Below, piece by piece: positions 43,260 to 51,108 of a stretch of 64,000 bases of DNA. Numbering within the stretch: position 1 is the stretch's first letter; each line of letters opens with the position of its first letter. The position numbers and the translations under genes were made by a program. This DNA comes from DASVTR01 sp033855775 (GTDB lineage: Bacteria > Acidobacteriota > Blastocatellia > Pyrinomonadales > Pyrinomonadaceae): contig JAWVFT010000053.1 in assembly GCA_033855775.1 (NCBI GenBank), forward strand, positions 1 to 64,000, written 5' to 3'. Below the pieces are notes generated by a model. That model ran no database searches. It saw nothing but the letters and a program-made list of their open reading frames with translations, and was not told where the DNA came from.

Positions 43260-43362
43260 TCACAAGTGACGAGTGACGAGTGACGAGCAAGAACAAAGAA
43301 ACTAGTCAATGAAAGTTCGCAGTTGGTTTTAACTTGTCACTTGCTGCTCGTCACTCATCACT
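43259..43362. repeat. Heptad-periodic inverted repeat
   Basis: The left arm gtcacaagtgacgagtgacgagtgacgagcaag faces the right arm cttgtcacttgctgctcgtcactcatcact, which lies just before the start of the second amidohydrolase. Same family as the repeats at 9005 and 22200. Confidence 0.7.
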
Positions 43363-43379
43363 GCTTTATGGAGTTAAGA

Positions 43380-44825
43380 ATGAAAAAGCTCATTGCTCTG
43401 GCGCTGCTGTTTTCGCTGCTGAGCGCGGCGGCGCAAGTTTCCGTGGTGGCGCAGGGCCGCGCGGCGGCGCAACGCAACGAGGCTGCGGCGACGGAGACGT
43501 TGATTCGCAACGCGACCATCCTGACGGCTTCGCACGGCACGCTTCCGAACTCGGACATCCTGATTCGCAAGGGCAAGATTGCGGCCATCGGAACGAATTT
43601 GAAGGCGGCGGCAAACGCGCGTGTCATTGACGCGACGGGCAAGTATGTGATGCCGGGCATCGTCGATTGCCACTCGCATTCGATGCTCGACGCCATCAAC
43701 GAATTGACTTACTCCGTCACTTCGATGGTGCGCACCAGCGACGTGCTCAACCCGACCGACCCGGACCTCTATCGTGAGCTCGCGGGCGGCGTCACGACCT
43801 TGAACCTGCTGCACGGCTCCGGCAATGCCATCGGCGGATTGAACACGGTCGTCAAGATTAAGTATGGGCGGCCCGCCGACGAGTTTATCTTTCCCGGAGC
43901 GATGCCCGGCATCAAGTTCGCGCTCGGCGAGAATCCGAAGCGCACCAACTTTTCGCAGCCTGCGAACCAGCGTCGGTATCCGGCGACGCGAATGGGCGTC
44001 GAAGAAGTTATCCGCGATGCGTTCACGCGCGCGCGCGATTACAAGAGCGAGTGGGACGAGTATCGCGCCGCCATGAAGCGCGGCGAGAAAAATCTTTTGC
44101 CGCCGCGCCGCAGTCTTGAGCTTGAGCCGCTCGTCGAAGTCCTCGAAGGCAAGCGCTACGTCCACGCGCATTGCTATCGCGCCGACGAGATTTTGATGCT
44201 CATGAATCTGGCCAACGATTTCGGCTTCAAGATACGCACGCTGCAACACGTGCTCGAAGGCTACAAGGTTGCGCCGGAGATTGCGCGCCACGGCGCGGGC
44301 GCGTCCATCTTCATAGACAACTGGGGCTACAAGATGGAAGCCTACGACGCGATTCCTTACGCGGCGGTCGTGCTCACGCGCGCAGGCGTCCTCGTCTCCA
44401 TCAACTCGGATTCTGACGAACGCGCTCGCCGTCTCAACATCGAAGCCGCCAAGGCTTTGAAGTACGGCGACCTGACCGAAGAAGAAGCCCTGCGCATGAT
44501 TACGCTCAACCCGGCGATGCAGCTTGGCATAGAGGCGCGCGTCGGCTCGATTGATGTCGGCAAAGACGCGGACATCGCTATCTGGACGAGCCACCCTTTC
44601 AGCGTCTACTCGCGCGTCGAGACGACGTTCATTGACGGCGAGATTTTCTTCGACCGCCAGCAAGACCTCGCCCGCCGCGCTGAGCTTGAACGCGAACGCG
44701 CCACGCTCGAACAGGCCGAACCCAATCGCCCGCCCGCGCAAGGCGCTTCGCCACAAATGCCGCGTGGCCGCCGTCCAGCCTACAGCGACGATGACGATGC
44801 AGACGGAGGCCGCGACCAACGATGA
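43380..44825 (+). CDS. Exported amidohydrolase with intact metal site (paralogue 2)
   Basis: The signal peptide is MKKLIALALLFSLLSAAAQV with ATG 43380 preceded by GGAG. The first metal motif is intact: PGIVDCHSHSMLD. Other ligand regions are YVHAHCYRADE and the Asp in INSDSDERARR. The C-terminal beta part is VGSIDVGKDADIAIWTSHPF. It is imidazolonepropionase/dipeptidase-like in overall form, and its exported location makes an extracellular amide or peptide substrate plausible. The stop overlaps the open frame of the third paralogue. It is the only one of the three with a complete HxH. Confidence 0.87.
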   Translation: MKKLIALALLFSLLSAAAQVSVVAQGRAAAQRNEAAATETLIRNATILTASHGTLPNSDILIRKGKIAAIGTNLKAAANARVIDATGKYVMPGIVDCHSHSMLDAINELTYSVTSMVRTSDVLNPTDPDLYRELAGGVTTLNLLHGSGNAIGGLNTVVKIKYGRPADEFIFPGAMPGIKFALGENPKRTNFSQPANQRRYPATRMGVEEVIRDAFTRARDYKSEWDEYRAAMKRGEKNLLPPRRSLELEPLVEVLEGKRYVHAHCYRADEILMLMNLANDFGFKIRTLQHVLEGYKVAPEIARHGAGASIFIDNWGYKMEAYDAIPYAAVVLTRAGVLVSINSDSDERARRLNIEAAKALKYGDLTEEEALRMITLNPAMQLGIEARVGSIDVGKDADIAIWTSHPFSVYSRVETTFIDGEIFFDRQQDLARRAELERERATLEQAEPNRPPAQGASPQMPRGRRPAYSDDDDADGGRDQR

Positions 44826-44956
44826 ACGTTATCATGAAGAAAGACGCGGAGACGTTTGAGAGCTTGAACGTTGTCACGCGTAAACGCATTGCCGCGACGG
44901 CGCAGCGACCGGGAGACTTTGTGAAGGTGAAGCTGAAATTATCCTTGAGGCTGAAG

Positions 44957-46309
44957 ATGAAAAGCAGGCTCAGTTACGTTTGCATGATGCTGGCGATTGC
45001 GACGCTGTTGCTGTCGTTTGTTCCGGCCGGAGCGCAGCAGCCCGCCAGCGCGACAACGCAAGGCACGAGCGTCGCGAACGGCTTTTACGTTATTCGCAAC
45101 GCGCGGATTGTGACCGTCAGCGGCGCGGAGATTGAGCGCGGCGCCATCGTCGTGCGCAACGGCAAGATTGAAGCGGTCGGCGCGAGCGTCGAAGCTCCGG
45201 CGGGAGCCGAAGTGATAGACGCGAGCGGGCTGACAGTTTATCCCGGCATGATTGACGCCGGAACGTCGCTCGGTCTGGTCGAAATCGGGCAGGGCGCGCC
45301 CGGCACGGTTGACTCGACGGAAATCGGCGAGTTGAACCCGAACGCGCAGGCCATCATCGCCATCAACCCGCACAGCGCGCATGTCAACGTGACGCGCGTC
45401 GGCGGCGTGACCAGCGTTGTGACGATGCCGCGCGGCGGAGTCATTTCGGGCCAGGCCGCTTTGATTAATCTCGACGGCATGACGCCGCGCGAGATGGCCG
45501 TCCTGCCTTCAGCCGCGCTCGTCATCAATTTTCCGCGCGCCACGACCACCACCTTCGACGCCCTCTTCAACCCGCAGGCCGTCAATCTCAACGAAGCGAT
45601 TTCCGCGCGTGACCGCCAGCTTGAGCAACTGCGCAATCTGCTCCGCGATGCCGAAGCCTATGGCCGCGCGCAGGACGCCTACGCGCGCGACAAGACGCTG
45701 CCGCGCCCCGCGCAATCGGTTGTGCTGGCTGCCCTCGTGCCTTTCGTGCGCGGCGAGCGGCCCGTTATCATGAGCGCCGACCGCGAAGCGGAAATCCGCG
45801 CCGCCGTCCGCTTCGCAGACGAGATGCATCTGCGCCCAATCATCATCGGCGGCAACGAGTCCGCGAAGGCCGCCGCCCTCTTGAAGGAGCGCAACGTGCC
45901 TGTGATTTTGACGGGCGTGCTCGACCTTCCCTCGCGCGAAGACGACTATTACGATGCGTTGTATGAGACGGCTGCGAGGCTGCAACAGGCGGGCGTGCGC
46001 TTCTGCATCTCGACGGGCAACAACGGCTCGAACGTCCGCGACCTTCCTTATCACGCGGGCATGGCCGCCGCCTTCGGGCTGCCCCGCGCCGAAGCCCTCA
46101 AGGCCGTCACGCTTTACCCGGCGCAGATTATGAACGTCGCAGACCGCATGGGTTCGATTGAAGCGGGCAAGACGGCCAACCTCGTCATCACGGACGGCGA
46201 CCTTTTGGAAGCGCGCACGCGCATTCGCTATCTTTTTATCAACGGTCGCCAGCTTCCGCTCAACAGCCGCCACACGGAACTCTACGACCAGTTCAAAAAC
46301 AGAAAATAG
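44957..46309 (+). CDS. Exported amidohydrolase family protein lacking the first metal motif (paralogue 3)
   Basis: The signal peptide is MKSRLSYVCMMLAIATLLLSF…GAQQ from ATG 44957; the frame is open upstream to 44822, overlapping the previous gene, but that leader has no signal character. The fold matches paralogue 1: IRNARIVTVSGAEIERGAIVVRNG and LTVYPGMIDAGTSLGL, in which the HxH is again replaced (DAGTS). VIMSADREAE replaces the VHAH block. RMGSIEAGKTANLVITDGDL closes the fold. It is probably not a normal metal-dependent hydrolase; its role could be structural or regulatory in a complex with paralogue 2 (inference). Confidence 0.82.
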   Translation: MKSRLSYVCMMLAIATLLLSFVPAGAQQPASATTQGTSVANGFYVIRNARIVTVSGAEIERGAIVVRNGKIEAVGASVEAPAGAEVIDASGLTVYPGMIDAGTSLGLVEIGQGAPGTVDSTEIGELNPNAQAIIAINPHSAHVNVTRVGGVTSVVTMPRGGVISGQAALINLDGMTPREMAVLPSAALVINFPRATTTTFDALFNPQAVNLNEAISARDRQLEQLRNLLRDAEAYGRAQDAYARDKTLPRPAQSVVLAALVPFVRGERPVIMSADREAEIRAAVRFADEMHLRPIIIGGNESAKAAALLKERNVPVILTGVLDLPSREDDYYDALYETAARLQQAGVRFCISTGNNGSNVRDLPYHAGMAAAFGLPRAEALKAVTLYPAQIMNVADRMGSIEAGKTANLVITDGDLLEARTRIRYLFINGRQLPLNSRHTELYDQFKNRK

Positions 46310-46365
46310 CCGCCGTCCCAAAGCTGTCCCCAAAGCTTCATAGAGACTCTCGCTATTTGATTAAC

Positions 46366-46414
46366 AAGGCGCGTTCGTTATCTCAGTCAAACTGAGCCAA
46401 CGAACGCGCCTTTT
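46366..46414 (+). terminator. Rho-independent terminator after the amidohydrolase cluster
   Basis: A 14-bp stem aaggcgcgttcgtt / aacgaacgcgcctt (46366-46379 with 46399-46412) encloses a second small hairpin (ctcag/ctgag) and ends in TTTTCTCTTCTTC. It lies 57 nt after the third amidohydrolase. Confidence 0.85.
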
Positions 46415-46699
46415 CTCTTCTTCGTTTGAAGCTCAGCACATGCGCGCGTTGTTTCCCGCTTCGGTGATTGAAAAAAAATCAAGGGGAAGGTGGACAAATA
46501 GAACGCTCTGCCTCGCGCTCGTCCTCACTATCATCTGCAAACGACCAGAGGCGACCGGACGCTGATGAGCAGGCTCGATGCTCAGCCGCAAACTGTGTCT
46601 GGCCACAAACTGAAGCCGTAGCTATCCACGTGTCCGGCCACAGCGCGACGGTTGATAATGAGCAAGCAAGCTGGAGTTTCGAGGGTGAGATGATGGCGC
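46415..46699. other. Intergenic region, no supported gene
   Basis: It contains a 79-codon frame (46468-46707) with Ser/Arg-rich start and no family features; I do not call it. The stretch leads into the YdcF-like gene. No clear promoter was identified. Confidence 0.5.
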
Positions 46700-47362
46700 A
46701 TGTCTAAGGCCGCGATAGTTAAAACGTTTGTCGCTTCTCTAGGCGTCACGCTCGTCCTTTACGTCGTTTATCAATTCTTCGATTTGCGCTCGCAAAATTC
46801 TCTGACGAACGTGGCCCGCGCCGATTGTCTGGTAATTCTCGGAGCGGGAGTCTGGCCGGGAGGTCAGCCGTCGCCCGTGCTCAGAGACAGGATTGCGCGC
46901 GCCGCAGAGCTTTACCATCAAGGCGTCGCGGGCAAGATTATCTGCTCCGGCGGCGTCGGCAAATATCCGCCCGCAGAGGCCGAGGTGGAGAAGCAGTTTT
47001 TGCTGAAAGCCGGTGTCGCCGCAGAAGACATCATCATGGAGGCGAACAGCGCCTCGACAGCGGAACAGGCCATGCGAATCAAGGAGATTTGCGACCGCGA
47101 GGGATTTAAATCAATCGCGCTGGTGACAAGTTTCTATCATGAGAAGCGGGCCACGTTTTTGTTCAGAGGCGCGGGCTTCACGAACATCGAAGACGCGCGT
47201 TGTGTGCATGAAAGATTCCAGGACCTCGATTACTGGCTGGCGCGCGAAGCGTTGGCGTTGGCGATAGTTTACTACTGGTATTGGGGAGCCATCGGAACAA
47301 TCGTCGGCCTCCTGGCGTTGAAGTATCAATCAGTCCGACAGCGCAAAGAGCGCGCCGCTTGA
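46700..47362 (+). CDS. YdcF-like (DUF218) envelope protein
   Basis: An N-terminal membrane segment (about 7-27) is followed by the DUF218 core: ADCLVILGAGVWPGGQPSPVL, RAAELYHQGVAGKIICSGG, TAEQAMRIKEIC and ALVTSFYHEKRA. A second hydrophobic stretch near the C-terminus (about 188-210) may be another membrane helix. The family includes SanA, ElyC and YdcF, some of which act in envelope integrity. Function of this member is not predictable. Its 3' end overlaps the end of a minus-strand ORF (47326-47520). Confidence 0.8.
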   Translation: MSKAAIVKTFVASLGVTLVLYVVYQFFDLRSQNSLTNVARADCLVILGAGVWPGGQPSPVLRDRIARAAELYHQGVAGKIICSGGVGKYPPAEAEVEKQFLLKAGVAAEDIIMEANSASTAEQAMRIKEICDREGFKSIALVTSFYHEKRATFLFRGAGFTNIEDARCVHERFQDLDYWLAREALALAIVYYWYWGAIGTIVGLLALKYQSVRQRKERAA

Positions 47363-47520
47363 CCCCGCAACGCTCCGTCGGCGCGAGTTAGCCCAAGTCT
47401 CAACGGCGTGTCTGCGACATTTTGAATGCATCCTGATGTGGCGCCCAAAGTGATATAGACTTGCGCGTCCTGCTCAGTCCCGTTCGTCAATTCCAGAGCA
47501 GTCTGGTTGTTTGTTGTCAT
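47326..47520 (-). pseudogene. Short ORF with good start, likely truncated gene
   Basis: A 64-residue ORF begins MTTNNQTALELTNGTEQDAQ with an AAGGAAGG ribosome-binding site 8 nt before the ATG. The first 40 residues (…VYITLGATSGCIQNVADTP) look like the N-terminus of a beta-rich secreted or viral-spike-like protein of a type I half-recognise. After that the sequence becomes Arg/Leu-rich and runs into the antisense of the YdcF gene. I read it as a truncated remnant, but a real small protein is possible. No signal peptide. Confidence 0.4.
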
Positions 47521-47680
47521 GGCTTAGCCTTCCTTTCTGAGTTGTAGCGAAATACTAATAACATTCCGCGCTCCGGTTGAATGATATAACGCACATTAGA
47601 CAGCCAGTGGCGGTATTGTACGACTATTAGCGACTGCTTTTTTCAGATATTGTCACGCCGTAATCACGGCGGCAGCTTTT

Positions 47681-48181
47681 CTATTTCCCCGTGATGATGC
47701 GTTCTTCTAAAGGGATGGCGGCGGGCAGGTCTTTGTGCTGCCAGCAGCGTCCTGTGCCGCGCACGCGACGCTGGCAGGGAGCGCCTTTCTTCGTGAGCGC
47801 GCCGCAGATGGAGACCGTCTCTGTTGTCTCAGATGGTCGGCGGGCGGGCGCAGCGTTGAGTTTCGCTTCGGGGCTGACTGGCGCGCGTGGATTCTCCGTT
47901 TGCGGGCTCGTTTGCGTTGGCGTAGTTTGCGCTGTTTGAGTTGGAGCGGTGGAGAGTTGGCTGCGTTCGATGACGAGCGGCGGCAGCGTGTTAGTCCGCG
48001 CGACGCGGCCCGCGCCGAGGCCGAGGCCGAAGAGCAGCGCGCCTGCCAGCAGCGGCAGCAACGCTCGCGCCCCGCGCAATTTTGGCGCGCAGTCAGGGCA
48101 GAAGCGACGGCTCGTCCAGAGATGCGTGCGGGCGCGTGTGATGCGCTCGCCGCATTCAGCGCAAAAATTCGGCTGGTACAT
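47681..48181 (-). CDS. Zinc-ribbon membrane protein with C-terminal CxxxTKKGxPC zinc motif
   Basis: A 166-residue protein from ATG 48181. An N-terminal zinc ribbon (NFCAECGERI … RRFCPDCAP) is followed by a membrane helix (LLPLLAGALLFGLGLGAG), a Thr/Pro/Gln-rich region (about 75-125) and a C-terminal cluster ICGALTKKGAPC…GRCWQHK. This last motif resembles the DUF5763-like zinc motif found in phage and bacterial proteins. Function is unknown. The longer frame (to 48334) is not needed; GGAG precedes 48181. It diverges from the gene at 48489. Confidence 0.72.
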   Translation of the reverse strand: MYQPNFCAECGERITRARTHLWTSRRFCPDCAPKLRGARALLPLLAGALLFGLGLGAGRVARTNTLPPLVIERSQLSTAPTQTAQTTPTQTSPQTENPRAPVSPEAKLNAAPARRPSETTETVSICGALTKKGAPCQRRVRGTGRCWQHKDLPAAIPLEERIITGK

Positions 48182-48360
48182 GTTGAAGAGTCTCCGTTGA
48201 ATGACAGCCAAGCTCATCCGGCTTTTCGCTTTGTGAGAGCCGGCGGCAGATGCTCTTGCTTCATGAAAAAACAGCTTGACGGGCTGGGTTAAAGCCGACG
48301 AAGTATAACTGATTCTAGGACGGCGGGTGAACATCGCTCGCGTTGCGTGCGCGAGATAAG

Positions 48361-48389
48361 TTGCACGGATAGCACAACGATGCTATAGT
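48361..48389 (+). promoter_or_regulatory. Sigma-70-type promoter for the hypothetical gene at 48489
   Basis: A -35 TTGCAC (48361-48366) and -10 TATAGT (48384-48389) are separated by exactly 17 nt. Transcription would start near 48396, about 90 nt before the start codon. The region 48182-48488 has no other recognised feature. Confidence 0.7.
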
Positions 48390-48488
48390 CGCTTTACTCC
48401 CGAAACAATCTGCGGCGTGGTGTCTCTCGATGCAGTCTTCATAGTAGCAAGGCTGCCGGACTCTGTGCCGTTTTCAGCGACGGAGCCG

Positions 48489-49094
48489 ATGGGCTTGAAA
48501 CTTTACTGCAATCGTTACGCGCATTTCAAAGACACGCTGGTGTGCTCTGTCTTGTGTCCATACCGCACGCGATGTCAGGACTTTGCGCTTTTTTATGACG
48601 CGAATCGTGAAGACGTTGACGCGCGTGTCGAGGAATATTATCGCTCGCGCTCGGACGCCAAAGCGCGCCCGCCGCGTCAACTGGTGACGAGCGGCGCGAC
48701 GGTCGAGATGCGCCAGCTTTTACGTTTAGAGGTGAAAAGAGAGATGCCGGAATCAATGTTTATCTGGATTGGCAAGGACGACCACGCGGAGTTGCTTGAG
48801 TTGGACGAGATTATTCGTCGCGCCGAGCGCGGGACGAAGGCCAAGAGCATTTTCAAAGTCGCGCAGGAGATGGAACTGCGCTTTCAACTCGTGCCGCGCA
48901 AGCGCATAGACAAGGCCAAGCGAATCGCCGCTGCCGAAGCCGAGCGCGCCGCCGCGCGTCGCAAGCCGCTGCGCCCCGTGCCGGTCGAGACGCCCGCGCC
49001 GCTCGCGCCCGTCGCCGCCGAGACTATCAACACGCCCGCACCCGCCGCGCGCCGCTCTCGCACACGCGTCGCCAAGGCCGTCGGCGAAAGATAA
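48489..49094 (+). CDS. Conserved hypothetical protein with N-terminal cysteine cluster
   Basis: A 201-residue protein from ATG 48489 (GGAG upstream); the frame is open to 48417 but the leader looks non-coding. The N-terminal YCNRYAHFKDTLVCSVLCPYRTRC holds four closely spaced Cys that could bind zinc. The middle is a mixed alpha/beta region (EMRQLLRLEVKREMPESMFIW); the C-terminal third is Ala/Arg/Pro-rich and disordered. I do not recognise the family. Confidence 0.65.
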   Translation: MGLKLYCNRYAHFKDTLVCSVLCPYRTRCQDFALFYDANREDVDARVEEYYRSRSDAKARPPRQLVTSGATVEMRQLLRLEVKREMPESMFIWIGKDDHAELLELDEIIRRAERGTKAKSIFKVAQEMELRFQLVPRKRIDKAKRIAAAEAERAAARRKPLRPVPVETPAPLAPVAAETINTPAPAARRSRTRVAKAVGER

Positions 49095-49097
49095 AGC

Positions 49098-49196
49098 GAG
49101 ACACGGGGACACGGAGACGCGGGGAAAGAGCAGCGGAGCAAATTACGCCAGTCCTTCTTTATCTCCGCGTCTCCGTGTCCCCGCGTCCCCGAGTCG
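49098..49196. repeat. Octad-periodic inverted repeat (GACACGGG family)
   Basis: The left arm (about 49098-49123) reads in 8-mers gagacacg, gggacacg, gagacgcg. The right arm (49160-49190) is the complement (ctccgcgtctccgtgtccccgcg). It follows the hypothetical gene directly. A second member of this family is at 60003. Confidence 0.75.
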
Positions 49197-49360
49197 CGGT
49201 GGCGAGGCGTCGCCGCTTTCCCTTCCTGACGAAAGCAACTTCCAGCCGCTATTGCGCGTCCGACAATGAAGGTCGCGCCCGTTTTGTGCTGCTTGCAAAA
49301 CGACGCTGACGCCGTGCATACTCGTGTTAGCCAATCTTTCATGATGAATGATTTTAAGCA

Positions 49361-50404
49361 ATGACTGACTTCCGATTCGCTTTCCGCTGTCCCCTTAAAA
49401 AACCTTTCGTCGCCGCGCTCGCGCTGCTGCTCTTCTGCGCGCTGGCTTCGACGCAAAGCGCGCTCGCTCAGGATGGAAGCGACGACCCCATTCGCATTGA
49501 CACGTCGCTGGTGCAGTTGAACGTCGGCGTGGTTGACCGTCAGGGCCGCGCCGTCACGACGCTCTCGCCAAAAGATTTCGCCGTCTATGAAGAAGGCGTG
49601 CGACAAACCATCCAATCGTTTGAGCCTGTCAACTCGCCTTTCAGCCTCGTGCTGCTGCTCGACATGTCAGGCTCGACCTTGAGTTTCCGCGCGACGCTCA
49701 AGCAGGCGGCCATTCGTTTCATAGACGCGCTGGCGCCGGAAGATCGCGTCGCCGTCATCGCTTTCAACGACAAGGTGAAGACGCTCGCGGGCTTCAGCAA
49801 CGACTACAAGAAGATTGCCTACGCCATTCAGTATGCCGACGGCAAAGGCGGGACTGAATTTTATCAAGCCCTCGCTTACTCGCTCTCGGAACTCGGCAAA
49901 GAGACGAAGCGGCGCAAAGCCATCGTCGTGCTGACCGACGGCATCGACACGCAAATGGGCAACAAGGATCGGGCCGCCGCCGCCGGCGCGCAGACCAACG
50001 ACACGGCCATCGCTGCCATCAAGCCGGACGCGAGCGGCTCGCTCAACGCCGTGCTCAACGCTGCCGACCGTCAGGGCGTGACCATCTACCCGCTCGCGCT
50101 TCCTTCGGGCGACCCCAAACGGATTGCCGACCCAAGCCCGCAGCAGATGGCCGTCTATACTTCCGCGCGGTCGCGCCTGCAAAAGCTCGCCGACCGCACC
50201 GGCGGACGGCTCAACGAGATTCGCCGCCTCGAAGATTTGGGCTATCTCTACGCGGAGGTAGCCGCCGACCTGCGTTCGCTCTACACCATCACTTATCGCC
50301 CGGCCAGCGACCAGCCGCGCTCCGCCGGTTGGCGCGCTATCCGCATCGAAGTGGCGCATCCCGAATTGGTCGCGCGCACGCGCCCCGGCTATTTCGCGCG
50401 TTGA
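49361..50404 (+). CDS. Exported VWFA domain protein (acidobacterial VWFA-related family)
   Basis: The signal peptide covers about 1-37 (FVAALALLLFCALAST…ALAQ). A beta domain (LVQLNVGVVDRQGRAVTTL) precedes a VWFA domain (about 100-300) with a complete MIDAS start LLLDMSGSTLS, DRVAVIAFND and AIVVLTDGIDTQ. Unlike the family member at 18449, the DxSxS motif is intact, so it can bind a divalent metal and probably a protein ligand. Start is ATG 49361; upstream pairing is weak. Function unknown. Confidence 0.86.
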   Translation: MTDFRFAFRCPLKKPFVAALALLLFCALASTQSALAQDGSDDPIRIDTSLVQLNVGVVDRQGRAVTTLSPKDFAVYEEGVRQTIQSFEPVNSPFSLVLLLDMSGSTLSFRATLKQAAIRFIDALAPEDRVAVIAFNDKVKTLAGFSNDYKKIAYAIQYADGKGGTEFYQALAYSLSELGKETKRRKAIVVLTDGIDTQMGNKDRAAAAGAQTNDTAIAAIKPDASGSLNAVLNAADRQGVTIYPLALPSGDPKRIADPSPQQMAVYTSARSRLQKLADRTGGRLNEIRRLEDLGYLYAEVAADLRSLYTITYRPASDQPRSAGWRAIRIEVAHPELVARTRPGYFAR

Positions 50405-50445
50405 GCGACAGAGCGGCAGGCGCCACGCGACTCCGGCGTGCGCGC

Positions 50446-50474
50446 TTGACAGTCGCAGGTTCGGCCCGTATATT
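50446..50474 (+). promoter_or_regulatory. Near-consensus promoter for tRNA-Arg
   Basis: A -35 TTGACA (50446-50451), 17-nt spacer and -10 TATATT (50469-50474). Transcription would start near 50481, 15 nt before the tRNA. Confidence 0.82.
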
Positions 50475-50495
50475 TTTCTTCCGCTTTTATAGAGC

Positions 50496-50572
50496 GCACC
50501 CGTAGCTCAGTTGGATAGAGTACTTGACTACGAATCAAGGGGTCGGAAGTTCGAGTCTTCCCGGGTGCACCA
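50496..50572 (+). tRNA. tRNA-Arg(ACG)
   Basis: Acceptor stem GCACCCG/CGGGTGC with discriminator A and encoded CCA. The anticodon arm CTTGA-CTACGAA-TCAAG gives anticodon ACG, the arginine tRNA whose A34 is converted to inosine by TadA (gene at 248-754). The T arm has the usual GTTCGAGTC. Total 77 nt. Confidence 0.97.
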
Positions 50573-50587
50573 CAATTTGAACTACGA

Positions 50588-50620
50588 AGAGGCCACGCTG
50601 ATAACGGCCTCTTTTATTTT
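50588..50620 (+). terminator. Terminator of tRNA-Arg
   Basis: Stem agaggcc/ggcctct (50588-50594 with 50606-50612), followed by TTTTATTTT. It lies 15 nt after the tRNA and 35 nt before the HNH gene. Confidence 0.8.
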
Positions 50621-50654
50621 CGCCCCGCTCATTCGCTGGTGATAAAATCTGCCC

Positions 50655-51094
50655 ATGCGAACGGAAGGTCTTGCTTCTCCCCGCTCAGAACAAAAGGCAT
50701 GCTCAAGGCGCCGGGCGATTAAAACGATAATCGAGTTCAGTTTTAGAGATAAATCGGCGGGCGTTCGTCATGCATACTGTAAAGAGTGTGGCAAAGGGCT
50801 GACTCGCAACCATTACGCGAACAATAAACGTCAGTATCTTGAGCGAAATGCCCGCTCTTATTCAAAGCGTAGAGAATTTGTCAGGCGAACGAAGTCGCGT
50901 CCATGCGCCGACTGTGGTGTACAATATCCATATTACGTAATGGACTTCGACCATCGAGAAGGCGAAGTTAAAGAGTATGCGCTGAATAGCTTTGAACGAA
51001 TGACGATGCGCGCGATTTTGCGTGAAATTGAAAGTGTGATGTCGTTTGTTCTAATTGCCATCGAGTTAGAACCTATACGCGTAGAAACAAATAG
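50655..51094 (+). pseudogene. HNH endonuclease-like gene with a one-base frameshift
   Basis: The intact frame reads YCKECGKGLTRNHYANNK, then RPCADCGVQYPYYVMDFDHRE, the start of a zinc-bound HNH nuclease fold, ending at ILREIE. At 51030-51034 (gaaag) the frame shifts: adding one A, or reading one A twice, restores KCDVVCSNCHRVRTYTRRNK and a stop at 51092-51094. That tail is the expected second half of the HNH (CxxCH). The 202-codon in-frame ORF instead runs on to 51263, overlapping the next gene out of frame. Cause could be mutation, sequencing error or programmed -1 frameshifting. GC content and codon use are lower than its neighbours, suggesting transfer. Confidence 0.82.
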
Positions 51095-51108
51095 CGAGCA
51101 AGCTAAAG

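Noticed and set aside
43374..44819. 481-codon open frame antisense to amidohydrolase 2
   Set aside because: No domain or start context; composition is that of a reverse shadow.
46468..46707. 79-codon ORF before the YdcF gene
   Set aside because: Ser/Arg-rich, no family signal, overlaps the start of the better-supported gene.
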